Origin: VAZQ01 sp963712565
GTDB lineage: Bacteria; Pseudomonadota; Alphaproteobacteria; Rhizobiales; Xanthobacteraceae
Direction of reading: 5' to 3'
DNA: 64,000 nt
NCBI GenBank assembly: GCA_963712565.1
Contig: CAVQIP010000081.1
Span: 127,832 to 191,831 of the forward strand
Made by a program: the position numbers and the translations under genes
Shown: positions 8,975 to 17,182 of the stretch, in pieces
Layout of the letters: every line of letters begins with the position of its first letter
Numbering within the stretch: the first letter of the stretch is position 1
The notes under the pieces: generated by a model
What the model saw: the letters and a program-made list of their open reading frames with translations, nothing else
Database searches by the model: none
What the model was told of the DNA's origin: nothing

Positions 8975-9940
8975 ATGAGCTTCTTTCCGGCCAAGGATCC
9001 GGCGCCCGGCGATGCCCGGGCCGCTGATGCCATCGACCTGGTGATCGTGCCGCGCAGCGTGGACGTGGGTCATTTCGAAGTGCGGCGCGCGCTCCCTCAC
9101 GCCACCCGCCGCATGGTCGGCCCCTTCATCTTCTTCGACCATTTCGGACCGGCTGAGTTTCGCGCCGGCCAGGGCATCGACGTGCGGCCGCATCCCCATA
9201 TCGGCCTCGCCACCGTCACCTTCCTGTTCGACGGCGAGATCATGCATCGTGACAGTCTCGGCACTGCCGCGGCAATCCGTCCGGGCGAGGTCAATTGGAT
9301 GACCGCGGGTCGCGGCATCGTTCATTCCGAGCGCACGGCGCCCGAACACCGAAAGGACGGCGAGCCGATTCACGGTCTGCAATGCTGGGTGGCGTTGCCG
9401 GCGGCCGAGGAGGAAAGTGCCCCCGGCTTTTCCCACCACGACAGCGCGGCCCTGCCGCTCGTATGCGAAGAGGGCAAGACCGTGCGCGTCATCACCGGCA
9501 GCGTCTATGGCGAGCGCTCGCCGGTGCCGACGCTTTCCGATACGCTCTTTGCCGATGTCGTGCTCGCCGCCGGCGCTGCGCTGCCGATCGATGCCGAGAC
9601 CGAAGAACGCGCGGTCTATCTCATTTCGGGCGAGGTCGACATCACCGGCGACAGGTTCTCCGCCGGCCGGCTGCTGGTGTTTCGTCCCGGCGACCGGATC
9701 ACGGTGACGGCGGTGACCGATGCGCGTCTCGTGCTCCTCGGCGGCGCGGCGATGGACGGGCCGCGCCACATCTGGTGGAACTTCGTCTCCTCGCGCAAGG
9801 AACGCATCGAGCAGGCGAAGGCCGACTGGAAATCCGCCCGCTTCGACACCGTGCCGGGGACGACAAGGAGTTCATCCCGCTGCCGGACTAAGTTTTCCGG
9901 CGCCTGCGGGCGAGCCGCGGTCGACGCGACTTTGCGCTAG
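8975..9940 (+). CDS. Pirin family protein with a frameshifted C-terminus
   Basis: Cupin-fold pirin: RMVGPFIFFDHFGP and DVRPHPHIGLATVTFLFDG near residues 48-90 supply the iron-site histidines, and GRGIVHSER (residue about 115) continues the N-terminal cupin. Some pirins act as quercetinases or redox sensors; the role here is unknown. The frame is open to 9940, but after FDTVPG (near 9860) the family-typical ending DDKEFIPLPD plus a stop at 9889-9891 is found one frame away. A base is missing in the GGGG run, so the native tail is replaced by about 25 unrelated residues. Start ATG 8975 fits the family; no strong ribosome site. Confidence 0.85.
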   Translation: MSFFPAKDPAPGDARAADAIDLVIVPRSVDVGHFEVRRALPHATRRMVGPFIFFDHFGPAEFRAGQGIDVRPHPHIGLATVTFLFDGEIMHRDSLGTAAAIRPGEVNWMTAGRGIVHSERTAPEHRKDGEPIHGLQCWVALPAAEEESAPGFSHHDSAALPLVCEEGKTVRVITGSVYGERSPVPTLSDTLFADVVLAAGAALPIDAETEERAVYLISGEVDITGDRFSAGRLLVFRPGDRITVTAVTDARLVLLGGAAMDGPRHIWWNFVSSRKERIEQAKADWKSARFDTVPGTTRSSSRCRTKFSGACGRAAVDATLR

Positions 9941-10046
9941 AGCCGCGCGGTGGGCGTTCTATGGCAGCCAAGTCCGAGGCGGCCAGCAGGGCGAGCCCGA
10001 GGCCGGCGCCGCTCGCCAGAACGATGATTGGCAGAACAACGGACAT
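9888..10046 (-). CDS. Small membrane protein, unknown function
   Basis: 52 residues from ATG 10046. GAGGAG lies 7-8 bases upstream, a good Shine-Dalgarno site. The protein has one hydrophobic stretch (VVLPIIVLASGAGLGLALLA, about residues 3-22) and a strongly basic tail rich in Arg, Lys and Ser, giving a predicted N-out or N-in single-span membrane peptide. The stop overlaps the expected pirin stop on the other strand by two bases, so the genes would be tightly convergent. No family is recognised; a spurious ORF remains possible. Confidence 0.4.
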   Translation of the reverse strand: MSVVLPIIVLASGAGLGLALLAASDLAAIERPPRGSSAKSRRPRLARRRRKT

Positions 10047-10224
10047 GGCGCATCTCCTCGCGATCGAAGATAGCGGCGACACCAGATGGGCAACCCGCGC
10101 AACCGGCCGCGATCAGCGCCAGTCCTGCGCGGAGGGCAACGTCTATGCGAATTCTTCGGGACGGGGGATAAAATTCTTTGTGATCGCTAGCAAAAATCCC
10201 GACTGCGCTGCGCCCGCACAGGCA

Positions 10225-12966
10225 TCACGATTTGCGCAGCGCCCGCAAATTCGGGAGCCTCTGCTTGACCCGCGCGATGTCTTGCCACGGGTCTTGCTTG
10301 AGGCCGGCGAGCCGCCTGCCCAGGGTGAGCAGCGTATATTGGTTGCCGCCCTTGGTACGGCCCAGTTCCTCCCACGTCACCGGCGCCGAGACCGGCGCGC
10401 CCGCGCGAGCGCGGGTGGAATAGGCCGCAACCGAAGTCTGCTCCAAGGAGTTGCGCAGGTAGTCGATGAAGATCTTTCCCCTGCGCAGCGATTTGGTCAT
10501 CTTGGCAACGTAGCGCTTGGGATCGTCGGCGGTCATGGCGAGCGCGACCGCCTGGACGAAGGTCTTGGTGGTGTCCCAATCGGAGCCTTCGACCGGCAAG
10601 ACGACGTGCAGGCCTTTGCCGCCTGAAAGCTTGACAAAGCTTCGAAGATCGATGGCGGCGAGCCGTTGCCGCACGTCACGCGCGGCGGCGACGACGTCGG
10701 CCCAGGGGACGTCGTCGCCGGGATCGATATCGAAGACGATGCGATCGCAAACATCCAGGCGATCGATCGTCGAGCCGCGCACATGCAGTTCGAGCACACC
10801 GGCTTGCACCATGGAAAGAAGTCCATCGATGTCTTCGACCGCGATGACCTGCCGTCGCTTGCTGTCGATCACCGTGCGGAGATATTTCTCATCCAAGCCG
10901 GCAGACGCGTGCTTTTGAAAGAAGCATTCGCCCTTCGTTCCGTCGGGACAGCGCACGAGCGCAAGCGGCCGGTTGACGAGATGCGGCGCCATCCAGTCCC
11001 AGACCGCACGATAATAGTCCGCCAAATCCTGTTTGGTGACGCCGACATCCATCCAATAGACGCGGTCGGGGTGAGTAAAGCGCACCTCGCCGCCCGTGCG
11101 CGCGTTGGTCCGGCCGGCGGGCGGCTTGCGGGCGCTCGATCGCGCCTTGGTTCTTGTTGTTCGGGTGGTCTTGGTCATCGCCTTCGCAGCTTCGGCTGCG
11201 ATCTTCGGCACGGCCTTTGACCCGGCGCTCGCCTTTGTATTGGCTGGCATCTCCCGAACGACTTCCCGGGACGGCTTGTCCTCGCGTATCCCCTTGAACG
11301 CCGCCTGGCGCACCAGGGCGTCCGCGGTCCAGCCACGGAACTGCGCTTCGATCACCATCTTGGGCTCTACCCAGCGTATGTCGCGGCGGCGGGATTCCGT
11401 CGGCGGAATTTGATCAAAGGGCGGCCGGACTATCTCCATCGGATGCAGCCGCTTCCATAGATCCCGCGCCACAGCCTGCGTGTAGCCGGTGCCGATGCGG
11501 CCGGCATAGATCAACCGGCCGTCGTCATAATAGCCGCCGACCAAAGCGCCGATCGCCCGCGGCAGCACGGTCGACGGCGAATAGCCGCCGACCACCAACT
11601 CCTGCGAGTTTGAGCATTTGATCTTGATGAAGATCTCCGACCGTCCGCTGCGGTAGGGAGCATCGCTGCGTTTCGAGACAATTCCTTCGAGCGCCAGTTG
11701 GCAGGCGTGACGCAGCACAGCCGGACCAGCGTCCTCGAAGTGCTCGCTGTATCTGATAGGTCCGCGCTGTGCCTTCCCCACGAGGCGTGCCAATTCGGCT
11801 TTGCGCTCGATCAAGGGCAAATCGGTCAGATCGCGCCCATCGAGATGGAGGAGATCGAAGACGTAGTAGACAAAGCGGTCGCGATCGCCGGCTTTGAGCG
11901 CCGCCTGCAACCCAGAAAAACTCGAAATGCCTTTGGCGTCCTCGACTACCACCTCGCCGTCGATCAACGCCGCCTGCGCGGGAAGCTCGGCGGCGGCGGC
12001 GGCGACGTTGGGAAACTTCTCGGTCCAATCGAGACCCTTGCGGGTGAGCAGACGGACCTTGCCCTGGTCGAGCCGGGCCTGGATGCGATAGCCGTCGAAT
12101 TTGATCTCGTGCACCCAGCCGTCGCCGGTCGGTGCCGTCGAGCGCAAGGTGGCGAGCGACGGCGGCACGAAATCCGGTAGCGGCGCGCCCTGCGGCCGCG
12201 ACGCCTTGTCCTGGCCTTTGTTTTTGCCGGCGCCCTTACCGGTGGCTTTCTTGACGGTCGGGGAGCGATGGCGTCCGCGTGCCCGTCGTTGTGCACCCTC
12301 GTTCGCAGGGGTGCCCCGCTGCGACTGAGCGCTCCGGGTGGCGCCGGCCTTGACGTTGTCCTGCGCGCTCTTGGTGGAATGCCACACGCGCTTGCGACCC
12401 TTGCCTTCGGCGATTTCGGGAATCGAACGGCCGCTGACCACGGAGAGCGGCTCGTCCTCGAGAACGTCCGGGTCGTCGGCGCTGCGGGCTGCCTCGTCCT
12501 TCGCCTTGATCAGCAGCCAAGGTTCTTTTTTTTCTCCGGCCCGGCCGTGCATGCGCACGAGATGCCATCGGCCATGGAGCTTTTCTCCCTCGAGCGCGAA
12601 GTCGAGGCGGCCTTTCCTGTAGCCGTAGTGCGGGTCCCCGTCCGGCTGCCAACGGCCGCGGTCCCAGATCATGACCGTGCCGCCGCCGTACTCCCCCTGG
12701 GGAATGGTCCCTTCGAATGCGTTGTACTCGATCGGGTGATCTTCCACGTGGATCGCGAGGCGCTTCTCACCCGGAACCAAGCTCGGGCCCCGGGTGACCG
12801 CCCAGCTCTTCATCACGCCGTCGAGCTCGAGCCGCAGGTCGTAATGCAGACGCCGCGCTGCATGTTTCTGAATGACGAATTGATTTCCCTTCCCTCCGCC
12901 CGCACGGCCGCGCGGCTCCGGGGTGACGTCGAACTTGCGCTTTTTTCGGTATATCCGCAGACCCAC
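10225..12966 (-). CDS. ligD: Multifunctional DNA ligase D (end-joining)
   Basis: 913 residues in the order phosphoesterase, ligase, polymerase. The 3'-phosphoesterase domain (about 1-160) has HYDLRLELDGVMKSWAV and EDHPIEYNAFEG. A basic low-complexity linker follows (about 200-280). The ATP-dependent ligase domain has EIKFDGYR with the adenylated lysine, and DGEVVV. The archaeo-eukaryotic primase-like polymerase domain (about 630-913) has the FDIDPGDD metal site and KLSGGKGLHV. LigD seals double-strand breaks with Ku. The gene begins 12 bases after the ku stop, so the two form an operon with a shared promoter upstream of ku. Confidence 0.96.
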   Translation of the reverse strand: MGLRIYRKKRKFDVTPEPRGRAGGGKGNQFVIQKHAARRLHYDLRLELDGVMKSWAVTRGPSLVPGEKRLAIHVEDHPIEYNAFEGTIPQGEYGGGTVMIWDRGRWQPDGDPHYGYRKGRLDFALEGEKLHGRWHLVRMHGRAGEKKEPWLLIKAKDEAARSADDPDVLEDEPLSVVSGRSIPEIAEGKGRKRVWHSTKSAQDNVKAGATRSAQSQRGTPANEGAQRRARGRHRSPTVKKATGKGAGKNKGQDKASRPQGAPLPDFVPPSLATLRSTAPTGDGWVHEIKFDGYRIQARLDQGKVRLLTRKGLDWTEKFPNVAAAAAELPAQAALIDGEVVVEDAKGISSFSGLQAALKAGDRDRFVYYVFDLLHLDGRDLTDLPLIERKAELARLVGKAQRGPIRYSEHFEDAGPAVLRHACQLALEGIVSKRSDAPYRSGRSEIFIKIKCSNSQELVVGGYSPSTVLPRAIGALVGGYYDDGRLIYAGRIGTGYTQAVARDLWKRLHPMEIVRPPFDQIPPTESRRRDIRWVEPKMVIEAQFRGWTADALVRQAAFKGIREDKPSREVVREMPANTKASAGSKAVPKIAAEAAKAMTKTTRTTRTKARSSARKPPAGRTNARTGGEVRFTHPDRVYWMDVGVTKQDLADYYRAVWDWMAPHLVNRPLALVRCPDGTKGECFFQKHASAGLDEKYLRTVIDSKRRQVIAVEDIDGLLSMVQAGVLELHVRGSTIDRLDVCDRIVFDIDPGDDVPWADVVAAARDVRQRLAAIDLRSFVKLSGGKGLHVVLPVEGSDWDTTKTFVQAVALAMTADDPKRYVAKMTKSLRRGKIFIDYLRNSLEQTSVAAYSTRARAGAPVSAPVTWEELGRTKGGNQYTLLTLGRRLAGLKQDPWQDIARVKQRLPNLRALRKS

Positions 12967-12978
12967 GGTTGGCGACCT

Positions 12979-13869
12979 CTAGCTTGCGCGCCTGAGTTTC
13001 TTGCGTTTCGCCGGAGCACGCCTGAGCGCCGTCGGTTTGGACGCGGCGCGCTTGTACCCCTTCCCGCGGCCTGACTCGGACGATGAACCGCGGCGCTCGG
13101 CCTGCACGCTGCGGCGTAGCGCGTCCATCAGACTGACAACATTGGTCGGCTGCGGCGACTGCAAGGTCGGTGGCTTCTTGCCGGCCTGTTTTGCCGCGAT
13201 CAGTTCCTTGAGGGCGGTTTCATAGCGATCCTCGAACTTCGACGGATCGAACTTGGCCTTCTTGGTCTGCAGAATGTGTTTGGCCAATTCGAGCATGTCC
13301 TTCGAGACTTTGACGTCCGGAATGTCGTCGAAATAGTCCTGTTCGTCGTGCACTTCGTTGTTGTAACGCAACGTGGTTCCGACAATGCCCTTGCCGCGTG
13401 GCGACAGCATAAGTAGCCGCTCGCGGCGGTAGAGCACCACGCGCGCGATCCCGACCAATCCCTCTTCGCGCATGGCCTCGCGGATGACGGCGAAGGCCTC
13501 GTATCCGACCTTGTCGTCGGGCACGAGGTAATAGGACTCGTCGAGATAGAGCTCGTCCACGTCCTCGCGCTCGACGAAGCTCTCGATCTCAATCGTGTGC
13601 GTGCTTTCGAGCGCGACGTCGTCGAGTTCCTTCTCCTCCAGCAGGACATAGCTGTCGCTGTCCACCTTGTAGCCCTTGACGCGATCCTCCTGGGGGACCT
13701 CCTCCCCGCTCTCCGCATCGACGACGTCGTAGTGGACCCGATTTCCGGTTGCGCGGTTGATGATATTGAACCGGACGCGCTCCCGGGTCGTCGCGGCCGG
13801 AAACAGGGCGACGGCACAGGACACGAGCGACAGTTTGAGGTAACCCTTCCAATTCGCGCGTGGCGCCAT
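12979..13869 (-). CDS. ku: Ku homodimer DNA end-binding protein
   Basis: 296 residues from ATG 13869; the open frame extends further back, but MAPRANWKGYLKLSLVSC is the family N-terminus. Ku core motifs follow: NIINRATGNRVHY, IEIESFV, YYLVPDDK and LRYNNEVHD. The C-terminus is a lysine/arginine-rich tail (about residues 255-296), typical of bacterial Ku and used in DNA threading and LigD contact. GGGGAAAGAG precedes the start. The gene heads the ku-ligD non-homologous end-joining operon and has an EcfG-type promoter 36 bases upstream. Confidence 0.96.
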   Translation of the reverse strand: MAPRANWKGYLKLSLVSCAVALFPAATTRERVRFNIINRATGNRVHYDVVDAESGEEVPQEDRVKGYKVDSDSYVLLEEKELDDVALESTHTIEIESFVEREDVDELYLDESYYLVPDDKVGYEAFAVIREAMREEGLVGIARVVLYRRERLLMLSPRGKGIVGTTLRYNNEVHDEQDYFDDIPDVKVSKDMLELAKHILQTKKAKFDPSKFEDRYETALKELIAAKQAGKKPPTLQSPQPTNVVSLMDALRRSVQAERRGSSSESGRGKGYKRAASKPTALRRAPAKRKKLRRAS

Positions 13870-13904
13870 GACGCAACTCTTTCCCCGTGGAGATGACAGA
13901 GAAA

Positions 13905-13930
13905 AACGCCGCAGCTGAGCGGCAAGTTCC
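13905..13930 (-). promoter_or_regulatory. EcfG-type general stress promoter upstream of ku-ligD
   Basis: The minus strand reads GGAAC (13926-13930), 17 bases, then CGTT (13905-13908). This is an exact match to the alphaproteobacterial EcfG/RpoE2 consensus GGAAC-N16/17-CGTT. The predicted transcript start lies about 30 bases before the ku ATG, a natural distance. In Sinorhizobium meliloti, Ku-dependent end joining is known to be under RpoE2 control, which supports the assignment. Confidence 0.75.
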
Positions 13931-14062
13931 CCCCGAAGATTGCAGAAAAACCGAGACGCGTTAAGCACTTCACAGCGTTCCCGGTTTGCCCCCGCCGCCG
14001 TAGCTGGTTAAGTTCGAACCAACCCGGTAGGTTACCATTCTACTTTTCCGTGGAGCTTTTCC

Positions 14063-15991
14063 GTGTCCGACCCCTCGAAGACCCCCCTCCTTGACCTCGT
14101 CAAGACGCCGGCCGACCTGCGCCGCCTGGAGAGCGGGCAGCTTCGCCAGCTCGCCGACGAGCTACGCCAGGAGACCGTCGACGCGGTCGCGGTCACGGGC
14201 GGCCATCTCGGCGCCGGGCTGGGGGTGATCGAGCTGACGGTTGCCCTGCATTACGTCTTCAACACCCCCGAGGACCGCCTGATCTGGGATGTCGGCCACC
14301 AGGCCTATCCGCACAAGATTCTGACCGGCCGCCGCGACCGCATTCGGACGCTGCGGCAAGGCGGCGGCCTTTCCGGCTTCACAAAGCGCGCGGAAAGCGA
14401 ATACGACCCGTTCGGGGCGGCGCATTCCTCCACCTCGATCTCGGCCGGGCTCGGCATGGCGGTCGCCCGCGACCTGGGAGGCAAGGCCAACAACGTCGTC
14501 GCCGTGATCGGCGACGGCGCAATGTCGGCCGGCATGGCCTATGAGGCGATGAACAATGCCGGGGCGATGAACTCGCGCCTGATCGTCATCCTCAACGACA
14601 ACGACATGTCGATCGCGCCGCCGGTCGGCGCGCTCTCAGGTTATCTCGCCCGTCTCGTCTCGGGGCGGACCTACCGGTCGGTGCACCATACCGTCAAAAA
14701 GCTCGCCAAATTGCTGCCGCCCTTTCTCGAGCAGCGCGCGGTTGCGATGGAGGAGTATGCCCGTGGTCTCGTTACCGGCGGGACTTTGTTCGACGAGCTC
14801 GGATTCTTCTACGTCGGTCCGATCGACGGCCACAACATCGAACATCTTTTGCCCGTTCTCAAGAACGTGCGTGACGCCAAGAACGGGCCGTTTCTCGTTC
14901 ACGTCGTCACCCAGAAGGGCAAGGGCTACGAACCGGCCGAAAAATCCGCAGACAAATATCACGGCGTCGTCAAGTTCGACGTGGCGACGGGTGCGCAGGC
15001 GAAGTCGAAGGCGGCGGCGCCTGCCTATACCAAGGTCTACGCCGAGGCCCTCATCAAGGAAGCGAGGAAGGATGACAGGATCGTGGCCATCACCGCCGCG
15101 ATGCCATCCGGAACCGGGCTCGACCTTTTCGCCAAGGAATTTCCTAACCGCTGTTTCGACGTTGGAATTGCCGAGCAGCACGGGGTAACGTTTGCCGCCG
15201 GGCTCGCGACCGAAGGTTTGAAACCATTCGCCACGATCTACTCGACTTTCCTGCAGCGCGCCTACGATCAGGTGGTGCACGACGTGGCGATCCAGCGGCT
15301 GCCGGTGCGCTTTGCCATGGACCGCGCCGGGCTGGTCGGCGCCGACGGCCCGACCCACGCGGGTGCCTTCGACGTCGCTTATCTCGGCTGCCTGCCGGGC
15401 TTCGTGGTCATGGCGGCGGCGGATGAAGCGGATCTCGTGCATATGGTGGCGACCGCGGCTGCCATCGACGACCGTCCTTCGGCACTACGCTACCCGCGCG
15501 GTGAGGGGATGGGCGTTCCGATGCCGACGGAAGGCAAGCCCCTGGAGATCGGCAAGGGGCGGGTGCTGCGAGAGGGCACCAAAGTCGCGCTGTTTTGCTT
15601 CGGCGCCCGGCTTGCCGAATGCTTCAATGCAGCAGACGAATTGGCGGCGCTCGGACTTTCGACCACGGTGGCGGACGCGCGCTTTGCCAAGCCGCTCGAC
15701 ACCGACCTCCTGCTTCGCCTTGCGCGCGAGCACGAGGTCCTCATCACCATCGAAGAGGGCGCTATCGGCGGCTTCGCCGCCCATGTGTTTCAGGCACTCG
15801 CCGACAACGGTGCGCTCGACGGCGGGCTCAAAGTGCGCGCGATGGTGCTGCCCGATGTCTTCATCGATCAGGATTCGCCCGCGACGATGTACGCCAAGGC
15901 CGGCCTCGATGCCAAGGGCATCGTCGCCAAGGCGTTCGAGGCGCTCGGCCAGAACCTGCACGGCGAGACGATAAAGCTCGGCCGGGCGTGA
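14063..15991 (+). CDS. dxs: 1-deoxy-D-xylulose-5-phosphate synthase
   Basis: 642 residues, full length. It condenses pyruvate and glyceraldehyde-3-phosphate with thiamine diphosphate in the first step of the MEP isoprenoid pathway. Visible signatures: GHQAYPHKILTGRR, GDGAMSAGMAYEA...NDNDMSI (ThDP and Mg site), GPIDGHN, and in the second half FDVGIAEQHGVTFAAGLA with the conserved Glu and YSTFLQRAYDQ. The start is GTG at 14063, placed 8 bases after TGGAGC; no in-frame ATG fits. It diverges from ku across 193 bases that hold the ku promoter. Confidence 0.97.
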   Translation: MSDPSKTPLLDLVKTPADLRRLESGQLRQLADELRQETVDAVAVTGGHLGAGLGVIELTVALHYVFNTPEDRLIWDVGHQAYPHKILTGRRDRIRTLRQGGGLSGFTKRAESEYDPFGAAHSSTSISAGLGMAVARDLGGKANNVVAVIGDGAMSAGMAYEAMNNAGAMNSRLIVILNDNDMSIAPPVGALSGYLARLVSGRTYRSVHHTVKKLAKLLPPFLEQRAVAMEEYARGLVTGGTLFDELGFFYVGPIDGHNIEHLLPVLKNVRDAKNGPFLVHVVTQKGKGYEPAEKSADKYHGVVKFDVATGAQAKSKAAAPAYTKVYAEALIKEARKDDRIVAITAAMPSGTGLDLFAKEFPNRCFDVGIAEQHGVTFAAGLATEGLKPFATIYSTFLQRAYDQVVHDVAIQRLPVRFAMDRAGLVGADGPTHAGAFDVAYLGCLPGFVVMAAADEADLVHMVATAAAIDDRPSALRYPRGEGMGVPMPTEGKPLEIGKGRVLREGTKVALFCFGARLAECFNAADELAALGLSTTVADARFAKPLDTDLLLRLAREHEVLITIEEGAIGGFAAHVFQALADNGALDGGLKVRAMVLPDVFIDQDSPATMYAKAGLDAKGIVAKAFEALGQNLHGETIKLGRA

Positions 15992-16011
15992 GCCCGATCG
16001 GCGCGGCCCGG

Positions 16012-16209
16012 TTATTTGTGCTTGCGGCCCTTTCGCTTCTTCGGAACCTTCTTTCCCTTTTTACGCGCCTCCGAAAGGCCGATAGCGATTGCCTGTTTGC
16101 GGCTCTTGACCGTTTTGCCGCTTCTGCCGCTTTTGAGCTTTCCGCGCTTGCGCTTGCGCATCGCGCGCTCGACGTCCTTCGAAGCACTACGTGAATATCG
16201 TCGTGCCAT
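16012..16209 (-). CDS. DUF6496 small, highly basic protein
   Basis: 65 residues, about 40 percent Lys plus Arg. The sequence MARRYSRSASKDVERAM, then SGRSGKTVKSRKQAIAIGL and a KKGKK...KKRKGRKHK tail, matches the DUF6496 family. Proteins of this kind resemble histone-like or stress-induced nucleic-acid-binding proteins, but no function is established. It is convergent with dxs, 20 bases apart. A candidate EcfG-type promoter lies about 86 bases upstream. Confidence 0.8.
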   Translation of the reverse strand: MARRYSRSASKDVERAMRKRKRGKLKSGRSGKTVKSRKQAIAIGLSEARKKGKKVPKKRKGRKHK

Positions 16210-16294
16210 GGTGTCAATTCCTTTGTTGGTCGGACCTAGATTTGCGACACAACATCCGCTTCACGGCTCGGGACATAGCGAGCCGACTAGAAAC

Positions 16295-16320
16295 AACAGC
16301 GTAACGCCGTTACTTGTTCC
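16295..16320 (-). promoter_or_regulatory. Possible EcfG-type promoter for the DUF6496 gene
   Basis: Minus strand GGAAC (16316-16320), 17-base spacer, TGTT (16295-16298). The -35 element is exact; the -10 differs from CGTT in its least conserved first base. The expected leader is about 80 bases. Weaker than the ku promoter and possibly chance. Confidence 0.4.
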
Positions 16321-16385
16321 AGCGCACGTCCGGCCGACATTGGACGAGCCGTGCGCCGAGCCTGTCCTCGGATTCATGCCCATCC

Positions 16386-17129
16386 ATGGTCGCCCGCATC
16401 CGCATCGATCGCCTTCTTGTCGAGCGCGGCCTGTTCGAGAGCCGCGCCAAGGCGCAGGCCGCCATCGCGGCCGGGTTGGTGACGGCAGATGACGTGGTGC
16501 TCGCCAAGCCGTCCGAGCAAGTCTCGGCCGACGCGATCCTGCGCACGCGGCCCGCGCATCCTTACGTGTCGCGCGGCGGGGTGAAGCTCGCCGCCGCGCT
16601 CGATCATTTTCGCTTCGATCCCATGTTCGATCCGCGCGGCCGCATCTGCCTCGATGTCGGCGCCGCAGCCGGCGGCTTCAGCGAAGTCCTGCTCGCACGC
16701 GGCGCCCGCCGGGTCTACGCCGTGGACGTCGGTCGCGGGCAGCTGCACCCGAAGCTGCGCGAGCGCCCGGAAATCGTATCCATGGAGCAGACCGACATTC
16801 GCGCCCTCGAGCCGGACCGGCTCCCCGAGCGCCCTGACTTCGCCGTCGTCGATGCAAGCTTTATCTCGCTCAAGCTCGTCCTGCCGGCGACGTTCCAGCT
16901 CGTACGAACGCCGGCGCAGGCGCTGGCGCTGATCAAGCCGCAATTCGAAGCAGGCCGACGTCATGCCAAGAAAGGGATCGTACGCGATCCGCTCGTTCAC
17001 GCCGCGATCTGCGACGACATCGCGGCGTTCGTCACGGCGCATGGCTGGCGCGTCGTCGGCATTATGCCCTCGCCTATTCCCGGCGGCGACGGCAACCGCG
17101 AGTTCTTCATCGCGGCGCAGCGCGCCTGA
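16386..17129 (+). CDS. tlyA: TlyA family rRNA 2'-O-methyltransferase / hemolysin-like
   Basis: 247 residues from ATG 16386. The N-terminal S4 RNA-binding domain (RIRIDRLLVERGLFESRAKA) is followed by YVSRGGVKL and an FtsJ-like Rossmann methyltransferase with CLDVGAAAGGFSEVLL (SAM site), VDVGRGQLHPKLR and VVDASFISL. TlyA proteins methylate 16S and 23S rRNA riboses; some are called hemolysins. The open frame runs upstream to 16314 but the family N-terminus sets the start. A MATE gene follows 53 bases downstream. Confidence 0.93.
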   Translation: MVARIRIDRLLVERGLFESRAKAQAAIAAGLVTADDVVLAKPSEQVSADAILRTRPAHPYVSRGGVKLAAALDHFRFDPMFDPRGRICLDVGAAAGGFSEVLLARGARRVYAVDVGRGQLHPKLRERPEIVSMEQTDIRALEPDRLPERPDFAVVDASFISLKLVLPATFQLVRTPAQALALIKPQFEAGRRHAKKGIVRDPLVHAAICDDIAAFVTAHGWRVVGIMPSPIPGGDGNREFFIAAQRA

Positions 17130-17182
17130 AACCCTGGCGTTGCGCCTTTCTCCTGCCACGGCATCCGGTATGGTGCCGCGCC

